The notes beneath the pieces were generated by a model. That model was not told where the DNA came from. It was given only the letters and a program-made list of their open reading frames with translations, and ran no database searches. Source: Eubacterium sp. (GTDB lineage: Bacteria > Bacillota > Clostridia > Lachnospirales > Lachnospiraceae). Taken from it: a stretch of 64,000 nt of DNA. The stretch lies in contig JAETSX010000008.1 of NCBI GenBank assembly GCA_021769425.1, positions 1 to 64,000 on the forward strand, in the 5' to 3' direction. Positions 8,783-17,356 of the stretch are shown one piece after another. Each line of letters begins with the position of its first letter. Position 1 is the first letter of the stretch. Made by a program: the position numbers and the translations under genes.

Positions 8783-10516
8783 ATGGATTACAAAAAAATG
8801 TATCAGGAGTGGTTGAATAACCCATATTTTGATGAAGCCACCAAAGCAGAATTAAAAGGAATTGCAGAAGATGAAAAAGAGATAGAAGAGCGTTTTTATA
8901 TGGATCTGGAGTTCGGCACTGCAGGACTGCGCGGCGTCATTGGGGCCGGCACGAACCGCATGAATATTTATACGGTGCGCAAGGCAACCCAGGGACTGGC
9001 CAATTATATTGCATCGGTAAACGGACAGGCCAAGGGAGTGGCAATCGCCTATGATTCCCGCAGAATGTCGCCGGAGTTTGCGGACGAAGCGGCTCTTTGC
9101 CTGGCAGCAAACGGAATTAAGGCGTATGTGTTTGAATCCTTAAGGCCCACTCCCGAATTGTCCTATGCAGTTCGTAAACTGGGATGTATTGCAGGAATTA
9201 ATATTACCGCAAGCCACAATCCTCCCGAATATAACGGATATAAGGTATATTGGGAAGACGGCGCTCAGATTACCCCGCCCCATGACAAGGGAATCATGGA
9301 TGAGGTGAAGAAGGTTACCGATTATGCGACGGTAAAGACCATGGACAAGGCTGAGGCTGAAAAGGCAGGGCTTTACACTGTCATTGGCAGCGACATTGAC
9401 GATTCTTATATTGAAGAGTTAAAGAGTCTGGTTCTGCGCCAGGATTGCATTGATGCGGTAGCAAAGGATATGAAGATTGTATACTCTCCGCTGCATGGAA
9501 CCGGGAATATTCCAGTGCGCCGGGTGTTAAAGGAACTTGGTTTTGAGCATGTCTATGTGGTGCCGGAACAGGAACTGCCAGACGGCGAATTCCCAACCGT
9601 AAGCTACCCCAATCCGGAATCCGAAGAGGCATTCCAGTTAGGTTTAAAGCTTGGCAAAGAAGTGGATGCAGATCTGATCCTTGCCACAGATCCGGATGCT
9701 GACCGTCTCGGCGTGTATGTGAAGGATTCCAAAACAGGAGAATACCACAGCCTTACAGGCAACATGTCAGGCTGCCTCATCGGCGATTATGTCATCAGCC
9801 AGAGAAAAGAGAAAGACGGACTGCCGGCAGACGGGGCCTTCGTGAAATCCATCGTTTCTACGAATATGGCAGATGCCATTGCCAAATATTATGGAATCCA
9901 GCTGATCGAAGTGCTGACCGGATTTAAATTTATCGGCCAGAAGATTCTGGAATTTGAAAACACCGGGAAAGGAACCTACCTCTTCGGTATGGAAGAAAGC
10001 TACGGCTGCCTGACCGGCACATATGCAAGAGACAAGGATGCAGTGGTGGCTTCCATGACCTTATGCGAAGCGGCTGCATATTATAAGACCAAAAACATGA
10101 CCTTATGGGATGCCATGATCGCCATGTATGAACGTTACGGCTACTACAAGGATGATGTTAAGGCAATTACCTTAAAGGGAATCGAAGGATTGGAAAAGAT
10201 TCAGGAGATTATGAACACTTTAAGGGAGAATACGCCGAAGGAAATCGGAGGATACCAGGTGGTGTCTGCAAGGGATTACAAGAAGGATACCATCCAGAAT
10301 ATGGCAGACGGCCAGGTAACGCCTACAGGGCTTCCTTCCTCCAATGTGCTGTATTATGATTTGACAGAAGATGCATGGGTATGCGTGAGACCTTCCGGAA
10401 CAGAACCGAAAGTGAAGTTCTATTATGGCGTAAAAGGGACTTCCCTGTCGGATGCAGATGAAAAATCTGAACAATTAGGGAAAGAAGTGCTTGCAATGAT
10501 TGACAAAATGCTGTAA
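8783..10516 (+). CDS. pgcA: Phosphoglucomutase / phosphomannomutase
   Basis: 577-residue alpha-D-phosphohexomutase interconverting hexose 1- and 6-phosphates, linking glycolysis to cell-wall and glycogen precursors. Key sites in order: the phosphoserine loop TASHNP with Ser144, the magnesium loop DPDADR from Asp303, the sugar loop GMEESYG, and the phosphate-binding loop RPSGTEPK near the C-terminus. Length and order match the long Firmicutes PgcA type. AGGAGG precedes ATG 8783. It appears to be monocistronic. Confidence 0.93.
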   Translation: MDYKKMYQEWLNNPYFDEATKAELKGIAEDEKEIEERFYMDLEFGTAGLRGVIGAGTNRMNIYTVRKATQGLANYIASVNGQAKGVAIAYDSRRMSPEFADEAALCLAANGIKAYVFESLRPTPELSYAVRKLGCIAGINITASHNPPEYNGYKVYWEDGAQITPPHDKGIMDEVKKVTDYATVKTMDKAEAEKAGLYTVIGSDIDDSYIEELKSLVLRQDCIDAVAKDMKIVYSPLHGTGNIPVRRVLKELGFEHVYVVPEQELPDGEFPTVSYPNPESEEAFQLGLKLGKEVDADLILATDPDADRLGVYVKDSKTGEYHSLTGNMSGCLIGDYVISQRKEKDGLPADGAFVKSIVSTNMADAIAKYYGIQLIEVLTGFKFIGQKILEFENTGKGTYLFGMEESYGCLTGTYARDKDAVVASMTLCEAAAYYKTKNMTLWDAMIAMYERYGYYKDDVKAITLKGIEGLEKIQEIMNTLRENTPKEIGGYQVVSARDYKKDTIQNMADGQVTPTGLPSSNVLYYDLTEDAWVCVRPSGTEPKVKFYYGVKGTSLSDADEKSEQLGKEVLAMIDKML

Positions 10517-10635
10517 AACATATATAATCCTTAGATATGTGGTTTAGGATATAAAGAAAAGAAATTAGACATTACTTTGACAGATATGTGGCCACAATAA
10601 TTTTAATATATAGAATCCAGAGGAGGAATTTTGTC

Positions 10636-10911
10636 ATGAACAAAGCAGAATTAATTGCAGCAATGTCTGAGAAAACGGAATTGTCCAGGAAAGATGCAGA
10701 GAAAGCGTTGAAAGCTTTCACTGATGTAGTTACAGAAGAACTGAAAAAAGGAGAGAAGATTCAGTTGGTGGGCTTCGGTACTTTTGAAGTTTCCGAACGT
10801 GCAGCAAGAACCGGAAGAAACCCGCAGAGCGGCAAAGAGATGGTAATTCCGGCTTCCAAAGCTCCGAAATTTAAGGCAGGAAAAGCGTTAAAAGACATGA
10901 TTAATGCATAG
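10636..10911 (+). CDS. hup: HU family DNA-binding protein
   Basis: 91-residue histone-like protein that bends and compacts DNA as a dimer. Visible hallmarks are MNKAELIAAMSEKTELSRKD, the VGFGTFEVSERAARTGRNP segment forming the DNA-binding arm, and the C-terminal PKFKAGKALKD. ATG 10636 is chosen because AGGAGGAATT lies just before it and the protein then has the family length. A TTGACA lies at 10577-10582, but no well-spaced -10 is seen. A terminator follows. Confidence 0.95.
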   Translation: MNKAELIAAMSEKTELSRKDAEKALKAFTDVVTEELKKGEKIQLVGFGTFEVSERAARTGRNPQSGKEMVIPASKAPKFKAGKALKDMINA

Positions 10912-10931
10912 TCGGTTTATGGCATGGCCCA

Positions 10932-10967
10932 GGGCTCTCTGAAGATAACGCAGAGAGTCCTCTTTTT
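10932..10967 (+). terminator. Rho-independent terminator of HU gene
   Basis: 10-bp stem (10932-10941 with 10951-10960, one G-T pair), 9-base loop, then TCTTTTT. Confidence 0.8.
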
Positions 10968-11030
10968 ATATCTGTGAGCCCAACGATATGCCGACAAGAT
11001 TTTAATTTTTCTGGAAAGGAGGGGGATTAA

Positions 11031-11270
11031 GTGAGACTTGATAAGTATTTAAAGGTCTCCCGTTTGATTAAACGGCGGACTGTCGCCAATGAAGCCTGCG
11101 ATGCAGGAAGAGTGTCAGTGAACGGAAAAGTGGCGAAAGCGTCCCAGGATGTGAAAGCAGGCGATGTAATCGAAATCGGCTTTGGAACTAAGAATGTAAA
11201 AGTAGAAGTGCTGGCAGTTCAGGACACCAGCAGGAAAGAAGAAGCCAAAGAATTATTCAAATATCTGTAA
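11031..11270 (+). CDS. rqcP: S4-domain RNA-binding protein RqcP (YabO type)
   Basis: 79 residues, almost entirely an S4 domain (MRLDKYLKVSRLIKRRTVANE, GRVSVNGK, GDVIEIGFG). RqcP (formerly YabO in Bacillus) works with RqcH on stalled 50S subunits in ribosome quality control. The assignment rests on length, sequence and position just before yabP, as in Bacillus. Starts with GTG 11031 after AAAGGAGGGGG. Confidence 0.85.
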   Translation: MRLDKYLKVSRLIKRRTVANEACDAGRVSVNGKVAKASQDVKAGDVIEIGFGTKNVKVEVLAVQDTSRKEEAKELFKYL

Positions 11271-11352
11271 TCCCAGGCATAAAATACAGCCTCCTTCATA
11301 TATTTAAAAAGGACATCCATATGGTCCCGGAAATATGGAAGGAGGTTTTAAT

Positions 11353-11637
11353 ATGGAAGAAAGAGCGGCGGGCCACAGCCATAAGATTGTGATATCCAAC
11401 CGGAAAAACGGGGTGTTAAACGGAGTCATTGATGTGCTTTCCTTTGATGTGGGAGAAATCCTTTTAGAAACGGAAATGGGAATGCTGATGATAAAAGGAA
11501 ATGATCTTCACGTAAACCGCCTGACACTGGAAAAAGGAGAGATAGATATCGAAGGGAAAATCGACAGTTTTACCTATTCCGATGTAAAGTCTTCCGCAAA
11601 GCAGGGGGAATCTTTTCTGGGAAGATTGTTTAAGTGA
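11353..11637 (+). CDS. yabP: Spore cortex-assembly protein YabP
   Basis: 94-residue sporulation protein of the YabP/YqfC family. Typical parts are HKIVISNRKNGVLNGVIDVLSFD near the N-terminus and MLMIKGNDLHVNRLTLEKGEIDIEGKID. In Bacillus it is expressed in the mother cell under sigma-E and is needed for cortex formation. ATG 11353 is preferred since GGAAGGAGG lies directly upstream; an ATG at 11335 overlaps that ribosome site. CATATATT (11297-11304) could be part of a sigma-E -10, but the -35 is unclear. The stop overlaps the start of yabQ by one base. Confidence 0.88.
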   Translation: MEERAAGHSHKIVISNRKNGVLNGVIDVLSFDVGEILLETEMGMLMIKGNDLHVNRLTLEKGEIDIEGKIDSFTYSDVKSSAKQGESFLGRLFK

Positions 11638-12110
11638 TGAAAGTAAGCGCAGAGATCTTAAAGGAAGCAGATGTATTGCTGACCTCTTTCCTTACCGGAA
11701 TGATACTTCTGTTTGTGTACGATCTGCTTCGGATTATGCGGCGGCTGGTTTCCCATAAAAGCTGGGTGACAGGGGCGGAAGACCTGTTGTTCTGGATTGG
11801 AAGCGCAGTTGCGCTTTTTGCCATGCTGTATCGGGAAAACAGCGGTTATATCAGGGGGTTTGTCATAGGCGGAGTTGTGGCGGGGATGTTAACCTATAAC
11901 CTGCTGTTTAGCCGGTGGGTGGTGAAAGGCAGCGTATTTCTTTTGGAAAAAATTCTGTTTTTGGTGAGCAGACCTATAGTGTGGACAGCCCGTTTGCTGA
12001 AAGGTCCCCTGGGGCATCTGAAAAAGATGCTGAAAAAAGTCTTACGGTTTTGGAAAAAACAATTGAAAAAACTCTGGAAAGCAGTTAGAATAGGATTATG
12101 TAAATTATAG
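11637..12110 (+). CDS. yabQ: Spore cortex biosynthesis membrane protein YabQ
   Basis: 157 residues with about four membrane spans (LTSFLTGMILLFVYDLLRI and DLLFWIGSAVALFAML are the first two) and a basic Lys/Trp-rich tail. YabQ is a mother-cell membrane protein needed for the spore cortex. ATG 11637 overlaps the yabP stop (TGATG), indicating translational coupling; an in-frame GTG at 11634 is the alternative start. Three hairpin repeats follow at once. Confidence 0.87.
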   Translation: MKVSAEILKEADVLLTSFLTGMILLFVYDLLRIMRRLVSHKSWVTGAEDLLFWIGSAVALFAMLYRENSGYIRGFVIGGVVAGMLTYNLLFSRWVVKGSVFLLEKILFLVSRPIVWTARLLKGPLGHLKKMLKKVLRFWKKQLKKLWKAVRIGLCKL

Positions 12111-12111
12111 G

Positions 12112-12384
12112 GATACCCGTAAGCGAAATCATTTGCTGACAGATTTTTCACGACTCTGAGGAAAAAGCAAATGATTTGGCAAATAAGTATGCTCGTGAGT
12201 ATATACCCGTGAGCAAAATCATTTGCCGACAGATCTTTCACAGCTTTGAGGAAAAAAGCAAATGATTTGGCAAATAAGTATGCTCGTGAGTATATACCCG
12301 TAAGCGAAATCATTTGCCGACAGATTTTTCACGACTCTGAGGAAAAAGCAAATGATTTGGCAAATAAGTATGCTCGTGAGTATA
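12112..12384. repeat. Dispersed hairpin family 2: three tandem copies
   Basis: Three copies of about 91-93 bp (about 12112-12203, 12202-12294, 12292-12384). Each begins ATACCCGTRAGC, ends GCTCGTGAGTATA, and folds into a long bulged hairpin: AAATCATTTGC pairs with GCAAATGATTT and an inner TTTTTC pairs with GAAAAA. Other copies lie at 12771-12979, 35425-35517 and 60656-60747. The array separates yabQ from divIC. Confidence 0.9.
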
Positions 12385-12402
12385 ACATAGAAAGGCAGTA
12401 AC

Positions 12403-12753
12403 ATGGGAAAACGTGAGAGAGCGCGCAAGTCCAGTGCGGAAAGAACCAGAATGCGGAGAAGAAGAAAGCAGAATAAGTCCAGCATGATATGCATCACGTT
12501 GATTGTGCTGACCTTAACTGGCGTAATGTCTGTTCAGATTATCTCCGTGTATGAGAAGAATCAATCTTACTTAGACCAGGAAACAGAGCTGCAGGCCCAG
12601 TTGGAATCCGAGGAGCAGCGGAAGAAAGAACTGAAAGAGTATGAGAAATATGTAAATACCAAAGAATACATAGAGCAGGTGGCCAAGACCAAATTAGGAC
12701 TTGTGTATTCCAATGAGATTATTTTCAAGGAGAAGAAATCCTCTGGAAAATAA
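12403..12753 (+). CDS. divIC: Septum formation initiator, FtsB/DivIC family
   Basis: 116-residue bitopic division protein. A very basic cytoplasmic start (KRERARKSSAERTRMRRRRK) precedes a single membrane span (about 26-46), then a coiled coil (about 47-85) and a short C-terminal region (YIEQVAKTKLGLVYSNEIIF) typical of DivIC. DivIC with FtsL and DivIB regulates septal wall synthesis. The position after yabQ matches Bacillus. No strong ribosome site is visible; the last repeat copy ends 18 bases upstream. Confidence 0.87.
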   Translation: MGKRERARKSSAERTRMRRRRKQNKSSMICITLIVLTLTGVMSVQIISVYEKNQSYLDQETELQAQLESEEQRKKELKEYEKYVNTKEYIEQVAKTKLGLVYSNEIIFKEKKSSGK

Positions 12754-12770
12754 AACATTCTTATCCCCGT

Positions 12771-12979
12771 GAGCCAAATGATTTGCCAACAGGTTTAAAT
12801 ATTTTAAGGATAATATATAGATGGCGATTAATTATCGCCATCTGCGCCGAGCACGGCCGCTTTAGGGCATATACATATTCGTGCGAGTGCGCATCCCCCG
12901 GAGGTCTGTATATTTGGCAGTTTTTAATTGCCAAATATACAGCAAATGATTTGGCAAATATGTATACTCTGGAGTATAA
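12771..12979. repeat. Composite hairpin element, family 2 ends with a foreign core
   Basis: The ends match family 2 (CCCCGTGAGCC...ATTTGCC at left, AGCAAATGATTTGGCAAAT...GGAGTATA at right), but the middle is replaced by about 130 bases. That middle holds two perfect hairpins: 10 bp (12819-12828/12834-12843, 5-base loop) and 14 bp (12906-12919/12929-12942, 9-base loop). This fills most of the gap between divIC and spoIIE. Confidence 0.75.
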
Positions 12980-13073
12980 GTGAATTACCGGTGGGGTTTC
13001 CCTTCAGGGGAAGTACTGCAGCAGAAGATAGGTGCGGGAGATAAAGCATGATTGTGAATTTCCTAAAATCCTT

Positions 13074-13118
13074 AAGCCCCTTAGAATCGCCATAAGCAGT
13101 GGTTCTAAGGGGCTTTTT
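13074..13118. terminator. Strong bidirectional-type terminator before spoIIE
   Basis: A perfect 13-bp stem (13074-13086 with 13103-13115), 16-base loop and T5 tract. It isolates spoIIE from the yabP-divIC unit. Confidence 0.85.
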
Positions 13119-13182
13119 GTCTAAAAGTTTTTGAAAACTCGTCCCGGGTTTGACAAACATTTCAGCCGCTTCTTTTTATAAT
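13117..13182 (+). promoter_or_regulatory. Spo0A-type spoIIE promoter with 21-base spacer
   Basis: TTGACA (13150-13155) and TATAAT (13177-13182) are both perfect, but the spacer is 21 bases instead of 17. TTTGACAA (13149-13156) overlapping the -35 is an exact 0A box (complement of TTGTCRAA). A second near-match, TTGTCTAA, lies at 13117-13124. As I recall, spoIIE and spoIIG of Bacillus have sigma-A promoters with unusually long spacers that need phosphorylated Spo0A. Direct control by Spo0A is inferred. Confidence 0.8.
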
Positions 13183-13237
13183 AACTCCTGCACGTCCGAC
13201 ATGCAAGAAACAGCCGGACAGAAAAGGAGGACGAAAA

Positions 13238-15088
13238 ATGAAACAGACAAGATGGAAAGAAATCATATTATACGGGGCGGCAATGGCAGTGTCAAAGGGG
13301 GCATTTGCAGGGTGTTATCCATTGATACCGGGATTTTTTGCGGCCTGTTATTTAGAGGAAGTCAACCGTACCCTGCTGATGATTTTCAGCATTTTTGGAA
13401 TGGCGCTGTTTATTCCGGTGCAGGCAATGGCAAAATATATGACGGCGCTTTTTGTAACAGCTGTGGTAATCAAACTGGTGGAGTGGGCCAATAAAAGCTG
13501 CCGCACTTATATCGGTGCGGGCGCGGCGGGGCTCAGCGTGTTTCTAGTGACCCTGGCGGGAGAATTGCTGCAGGTGAGGAACCGGGCCATTGTATGGATG
13601 GGACTTTTGGAATCTGTTTTGGTATTTGGAATGGTTCTGGCGCTTACCCCCATCCTTCACCAGTTTTTAGAAGGCGTGTTTCTTTTCCCCGGCGGCAGGA
13701 AGGAAACCGGTCAGATTGCGCCGGAACATGGGGAAAAACTTGAGACTTACGCCAAGTCATTTAACGGACTTTCCCAGATATTTTCCCAGATGGAAAGTTT
13801 TAAAAACAGTTTTGAGCCGGAGGAAATGGGGAAAATGCAGCAGGAAATTGCAGGCAAAATCTGCATGTCCTGTGACCAGTGCGCCATTTGCTGGCAGGAA
13901 GAAAACAGTCCCATGTTTGAGGTGTTTTACCGGCTGTTTCATTCCATAGAGAAGCGGGGCGGAGCTAAAGAGGAAGTGAATCGGGAACTGGCGGATTACT
14001 GCCCTTATTCTGACAGTATTATAGAAGAGGCCGTGGAAGTGTTTGAAAAGGCAAAATTGAATCTGGCCTGGTATAACCGGCTGCTGGAAAACAGAGGGGT
14101 GATTGCGGAACAGCTGGACGCTATGGCTTACATTATGGAGGACTGCGCCAGAGAGTACAAGGATATCAGCCGCAGAGAAGGAAAACTGCTGGGATCGGTG
14201 CGGTACAGAATGAAAGAGCGGGGAATTACCGCCAGGGAAATCCGTCTTTATGAGAGAAGAAACGGGAAGCTTTCGCTGCAGATGCAGGCATGCTCCAAAT
14301 GGGGAAACTGCGTATCGGTGAAAGAACTGGCCAAGGCGGTAAGTCAGGGGCTGCACCGGGATATGGCTCCGGGAAAATACGTCCGGTCCATGGTAGGGAA
14401 GGAAGAGAGTTTCCTGACTTTTGAGGAAGATACGCTGTTTCACACCCTCCAGGGAGTGGCAAGGCTGACCAAAGATGAAGCACAGGTGTCGGGGGACAGT
14501 TTTTCCTTTCTGGAACTGGACGGGGGAGAGTGCGTGATGGCGCTGTCAGACGGGATGGGTTCCGGAATCCGCGCTTGTAAGGAAAGTGAAATGGTGATAG
14601 AGTTAATAGAGAAGTTTTTGGAGGCGGGCTTTCGGAAAGAGACAGCCATTCGGATGATGAATTCCGCCATGGTGATTCAGGGGGAAGAGGGAATCTTCTC
14701 CACAGTGGATCTGGCGTCTGTGGATTTGTATACAGGGATGTGTGAGTTTTATAAAATCGGCGCAGCCGCCACTTTTATCAAACGGGGGGAAGAAGTGGAA
14801 TGCATTTCCTCCGGAAGCCTTCCGGCGGGCATCTTCCATCAGCTTGAAATTGACAAAACCAGCCGGCAGCTTCAAAATGGAGATTTCGTGGTTCAGGTGA
14901 CAGACGGCGTGCTGGACGATCTGCACGTTCCGGAACCAGAAGAGGCGTTTCGGGAAATTCTGGAAGGGATCCAAACCAACAATCCGGAGCAGATGGCCAA
15001 GCAGACGCTGGAGCAGATTTTATTGTTTACGGCGGGGAAGGCGCCGGATGATATGACAGTATTAGTTACCGGAATCTGGGAAAAATAA
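13238..15088 (+). CDS. spoIIE: Stage II sporulation protein E, PP2C-type phosphatase
   Basis: 616 residues. SpoIIE dephosphorylates SpoIIAA to release sigma-F in the forespore and also acts at the polar septum. The N-terminus has about five membrane spans (residues about 10-150), then a central domain with a Cys-rich CMSCDQCAICW stretch, then the PP2C domain. Metal-binding Asp residues are visible at 438 (SDGMGSG), 556 (VTDGVLDD) and 604-605 (DDMTV). Bacillus SpoIIE is about 827 residues with ten spans, so this is a short-membrane form. ATG 13238 follows AAAAGGAGG. The yabR, yabS and yabT genes that flank spoIIE in Bacillus are absent here. Confidence 0.92.
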   Translation: MKQTRWKEIILYGAAMAVSKGAFAGCYPLIPGFFAACYLEEVNRTLLMIFSIFGMALFIPVQAMAKYMTALFVTAVVIKLVEWANKSCRTYIGAGAAGLSVFLVTLAGELLQVRNRAIVWMGLLESVLVFGMVLALTPILHQFLEGVFLFPGGRKETGQIAPEHGEKLETYAKSFNGLSQIFSQMESFKNSFEPEEMGKMQQEIAGKICMSCDQCAICWQEENSPMFEVFYRLFHSIEKRGGAKEEVNRELADYCPYSDSIIEEAVEVFEKAKLNLAWYNRLLENRGVIAEQLDAMAYIMEDCAREYKDISRREGKLLGSVRYRMKERGITAREIRLYERRNGKLSLQMQACSKWGNCVSVKELAKAVSQGLHRDMAPGKYVRSMVGKEESFLTFEEDTLFHTLQGVARLTKDEAQVSGDSFSFLELDGGECVMALSDGMGSGIRACKESEMVIELIEKFLEAGFRKETAIRMMNSAMVIQGEEGIFSTVDLASVDLYTGMCEFYKIGAAATFIKRGEEVECISSGSLPAGIFHQLEIDKTSRQLQNGDFVVQVTDGVLDDLHVPEPEEAFREILEGIQTNNPEQMAKQTLEQILLFTAGKAPDDMTVLVTGIWEK

Positions 15089-15302
15089 GGTTCTGTGAGG
15101 AAAAGCCTCCGGGCCTGCCAGAGCTCCTTAAACGGTTGATTTCGCCTGAGCGAAGGACGCCAATGAATCATTTGCTCAGCGAAAAGCAATCCTGTATTTT
15201 TGTCTATCGGAATATAGATTGTTCGATTTCGAGCATTTTTCAGGCATGCTCTGAGAAAGGCTTCCGGAAAACAGGAGTATTGAAGAGAACAGGGAGAAAC
15301 AG

Positions 15303-16757
15303 ATGAGAAAGAAAATATTGGAATTTATGCAGGAACATCACATGGCAGAGGAGGGGGACTGCATTCTGGCTGCCGTGTCCGGCGGTGCGGATTCCCTTTG
15401 CCTGCTGCTGATTTTGCTGGAATTGCAGCAGGCCATGAACTTTCGGCTGTGCGCAGTGCATGTGGAACATGGAATCCGGGGAGACGACAGCAGGGCGGAT
15501 GCATTTTTTGTGGAAAACTTCTGCAGAGAGCATCAGGTGCCCTGCCGGATCTTTCACTGCAATGCACTGGAATATTCCAGGAAGCATAAAATGACAGTGG
15601 AGGAGGGAGCAAGGAAACTGCGGTATGGCTTTTTTGATCGGGCTGCCGGAGAATTCGGCGCAGATAAAATTGCAGTGGCCCACAACCAAAACGATTGTGC
15701 AGAGACCATGCTGTTTCATCTGGCGCGGGGAACCGGTCTTAGAGGGATGTGCGGCATTCTGCCGGTGCGGGGAAGAATTATCCGGCCTCTGCTGTGTGTG
15801 GAACGGAGGGAAATCGAAGCTTATCTGGCATCTGTCCGCCAGCCATTCTGCCTGGATAAGACCAATGAGGAACTGGACTATGCCAGAAACAAGCTGCGCC
15901 GCCAGGTGTTTCCCATTTTAGAGGAAGTGAACAGCCAGGCCGTTGCCCACATGAATCAGGCGGCGGGGATGGCGGTGGAGGTTCTGGAACTTTTGGAGGA
16001 TCTGACCAGAGAGGCGGCGGAAGCATATGTCAGGAGGAAAGACGGAAGCTTTTACATTTCAGCGGAATTAAGAAAAGAGAGGCCGGTTCTGCAAAAATCT
16101 CTGCTTTATCTGATATTGACGGAAGCCGTGGGAGGCGGCAAAGATATTTCCAGTCTGCATGTGCAAAAGCTTCAGGAACTTTTTGACAGGCAGGTGGGAA
16201 GATGTCTGGATTTTCCTTACGGCATAACGGCAGAGCGGGTATATCAGGGTATCTGTCTGAAAAAAAATGCCGGGAAAGAACCGGGCCCGAAGCAGTCTGC
16301 CGGCCTGGAAGAGATGATATGCCAAAAAGAAACCGGAGGGGAAAGGGCAGAGCAGGATTTTCTGCAGATTTCAGCCGAAGGTTACTGGCAAATCCCCGGA
16401 TATGGGTATGAAATACGTACCAGATTATTGGAAAATAATTTTCTAAATGAAGAAATTCCAAAAAAAATGTATACGAAATGGATGGATTATGATAAAATAA
16501 AAGGCACCATGCAATTAAGAACACGTCAGGAAAAGGATTTTCTGGCGTTCAGCGCCGACGGCAGGAGAAAAAAGCTGAAAAAATATTTCGTAGATGAGAA
16601 AATACCCAGGCAGGAGCGGGATCGTATACTGCTTCTTGCTGACGGCAGTCATATTCTCTGGGTAATAGGATACCGCATCAGTGAAGAGGTAAAAGTGACA
16701 GAGCACACCAGAAGAATTCTTGAGATACAGGTAGATGGAGGAACGGTTTATGAGTGA
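15303..16757 (+). CDS. tilS: tRNA(Ile)-lysidine synthetase
   Basis: 484-residue essential N-type ATP pyrophosphatase that converts C34 of tRNA-Ile(CAU) to lysidine, switching it from Met to Ile decoding. The PP-loop SGGADS is at residues 26-31, followed by HVEHGIRGDDS and AVAHNQNDCAETMLFHLARGTG, and a C-terminal TilS domain ending with KYFVDEKIPRQERDRILLL. Starts 214 bases after spoIIE. The 3' end overlaps hpt by 8 bases, indicating coupling. Confidence 0.93.
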   Translation: MRKKILEFMQEHHMAEEGDCILAAVSGGADSLCLLLILLELQQAMNFRLCAVHVEHGIRGDDSRADAFFVENFCREHQVPCRIFHCNALEYSRKHKMTVEEGARKLRYGFFDRAAGEFGADKIAVAHNQNDCAETMLFHLARGTGLRGMCGILPVRGRIIRPLLCVERREIEAYLASVRQPFCLDKTNEELDYARNKLRRQVFPILEEVNSQAVAHMNQAAGMAVEVLELLEDLTREAAEAYVRRKDGSFYISAELRKERPVLQKSLLYLILTEAVGGGKDISSLHVQKLQELFDRQVGRCLDFPYGITAERVYQGICLKKNAGKEPGPKQSAGLEEMICQKETGGERAEQDFLQISAEGYWQIPGYGYEIRTRLLENNFLNEEIPKKMYTKWMDYDKIKGTMQLRTRQEKDFLAFSADGRRKKLKKYFVDEKIPRQERDRILLLADGSHILWVIGYRISEEVKVTEHTRRILEIQVDGGTVYE

Positions 16758-17289
16758 AAAAATCCGTATATTAATATCAGAAGAAGAAGTGGAAAAAAGA
16801 ATTTGTGAAATGGGAAAAGAGATTAGTGAATATTATAAAGGGGAGGAAGTTCATCTGGTCAGTGTCTTAAGAGGCGGTGTATTTTTCACCTGCCAGTTGG
16901 CAAAGAGGCTGTCAGTGCCGGTCTCCCTTGATTTTATGTCCGTATCCAGTTATGGGAATGATACCAAGTCCAGCGGCGTGGTAAAAGTAATCAAGGATCT
17001 GGATGAGGCGATTGAAGGGAAAAATGTGCTGGTGGTGGAGGATATTGTGGATTCCGGCAGAACCCTGAGTTATTTACTGGAAAATTTGAAAAGCAGGAAG
17101 CCGAAAAGCCTGAGACTGTGCACACTTTTGGATAAGCCGGAACGACGGGTGACAGACGTGCATGTGGACTATACCGGATTTGAGATTCCGGATGAGTTCG
17201 TAGTGGGTTACGGCCTTGATTATATGCAGCGTTACCGAAATCTTCCCTATGTGGGAGTGGTGGAATTAGAGGATGAGGCGGCAGAATGA
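16750..17289 (+). CDS. hpt: Hypoxanthine phosphoribosyltransferase
   Basis: 179-residue purine salvage enzyme transferring phosphoribose from PRPP to hypoxanthine/guanine. The PRPP-binding motif is VLVVEDIVDSGRTL; the N-terminal part has VLRGGVFFTCQLAKRL and the C-terminal part DEFVVGYGLDY. ATG 16750 lies within the last codons of tilS with GGAGG at about 16738. tilS-hpt-ftsH is a conserved Firmicutes order. Confidence 0.93.
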   Translation: MSEKIRILISEEEVEKRICEMGKEISEYYKGEEVHLVSVLRGGVFFTCQLAKRLSVPVSLDFMSVSSYGNDTKSSGVVKVIKDLDEAIEGKNVLVVEDIVDSGRTLSYLLENLKSRKPKSLRLCTLLDKPERRVTDVHVDYTGFEIPDEFVVGYGLDYMQRYRNLPYVGVVELEDEAAE

Positions 17290-17356
17290 AGCAGCCAGAT
17301 CTGAAACAGAATATCAGTAAATTTACAGACAATAAGAGAGGAGGGCATAAGAGAGT

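Noticed and set aside
12112-12384. CRISPR array
   Set aside because: Directly abutting 92-bp units without spacers.
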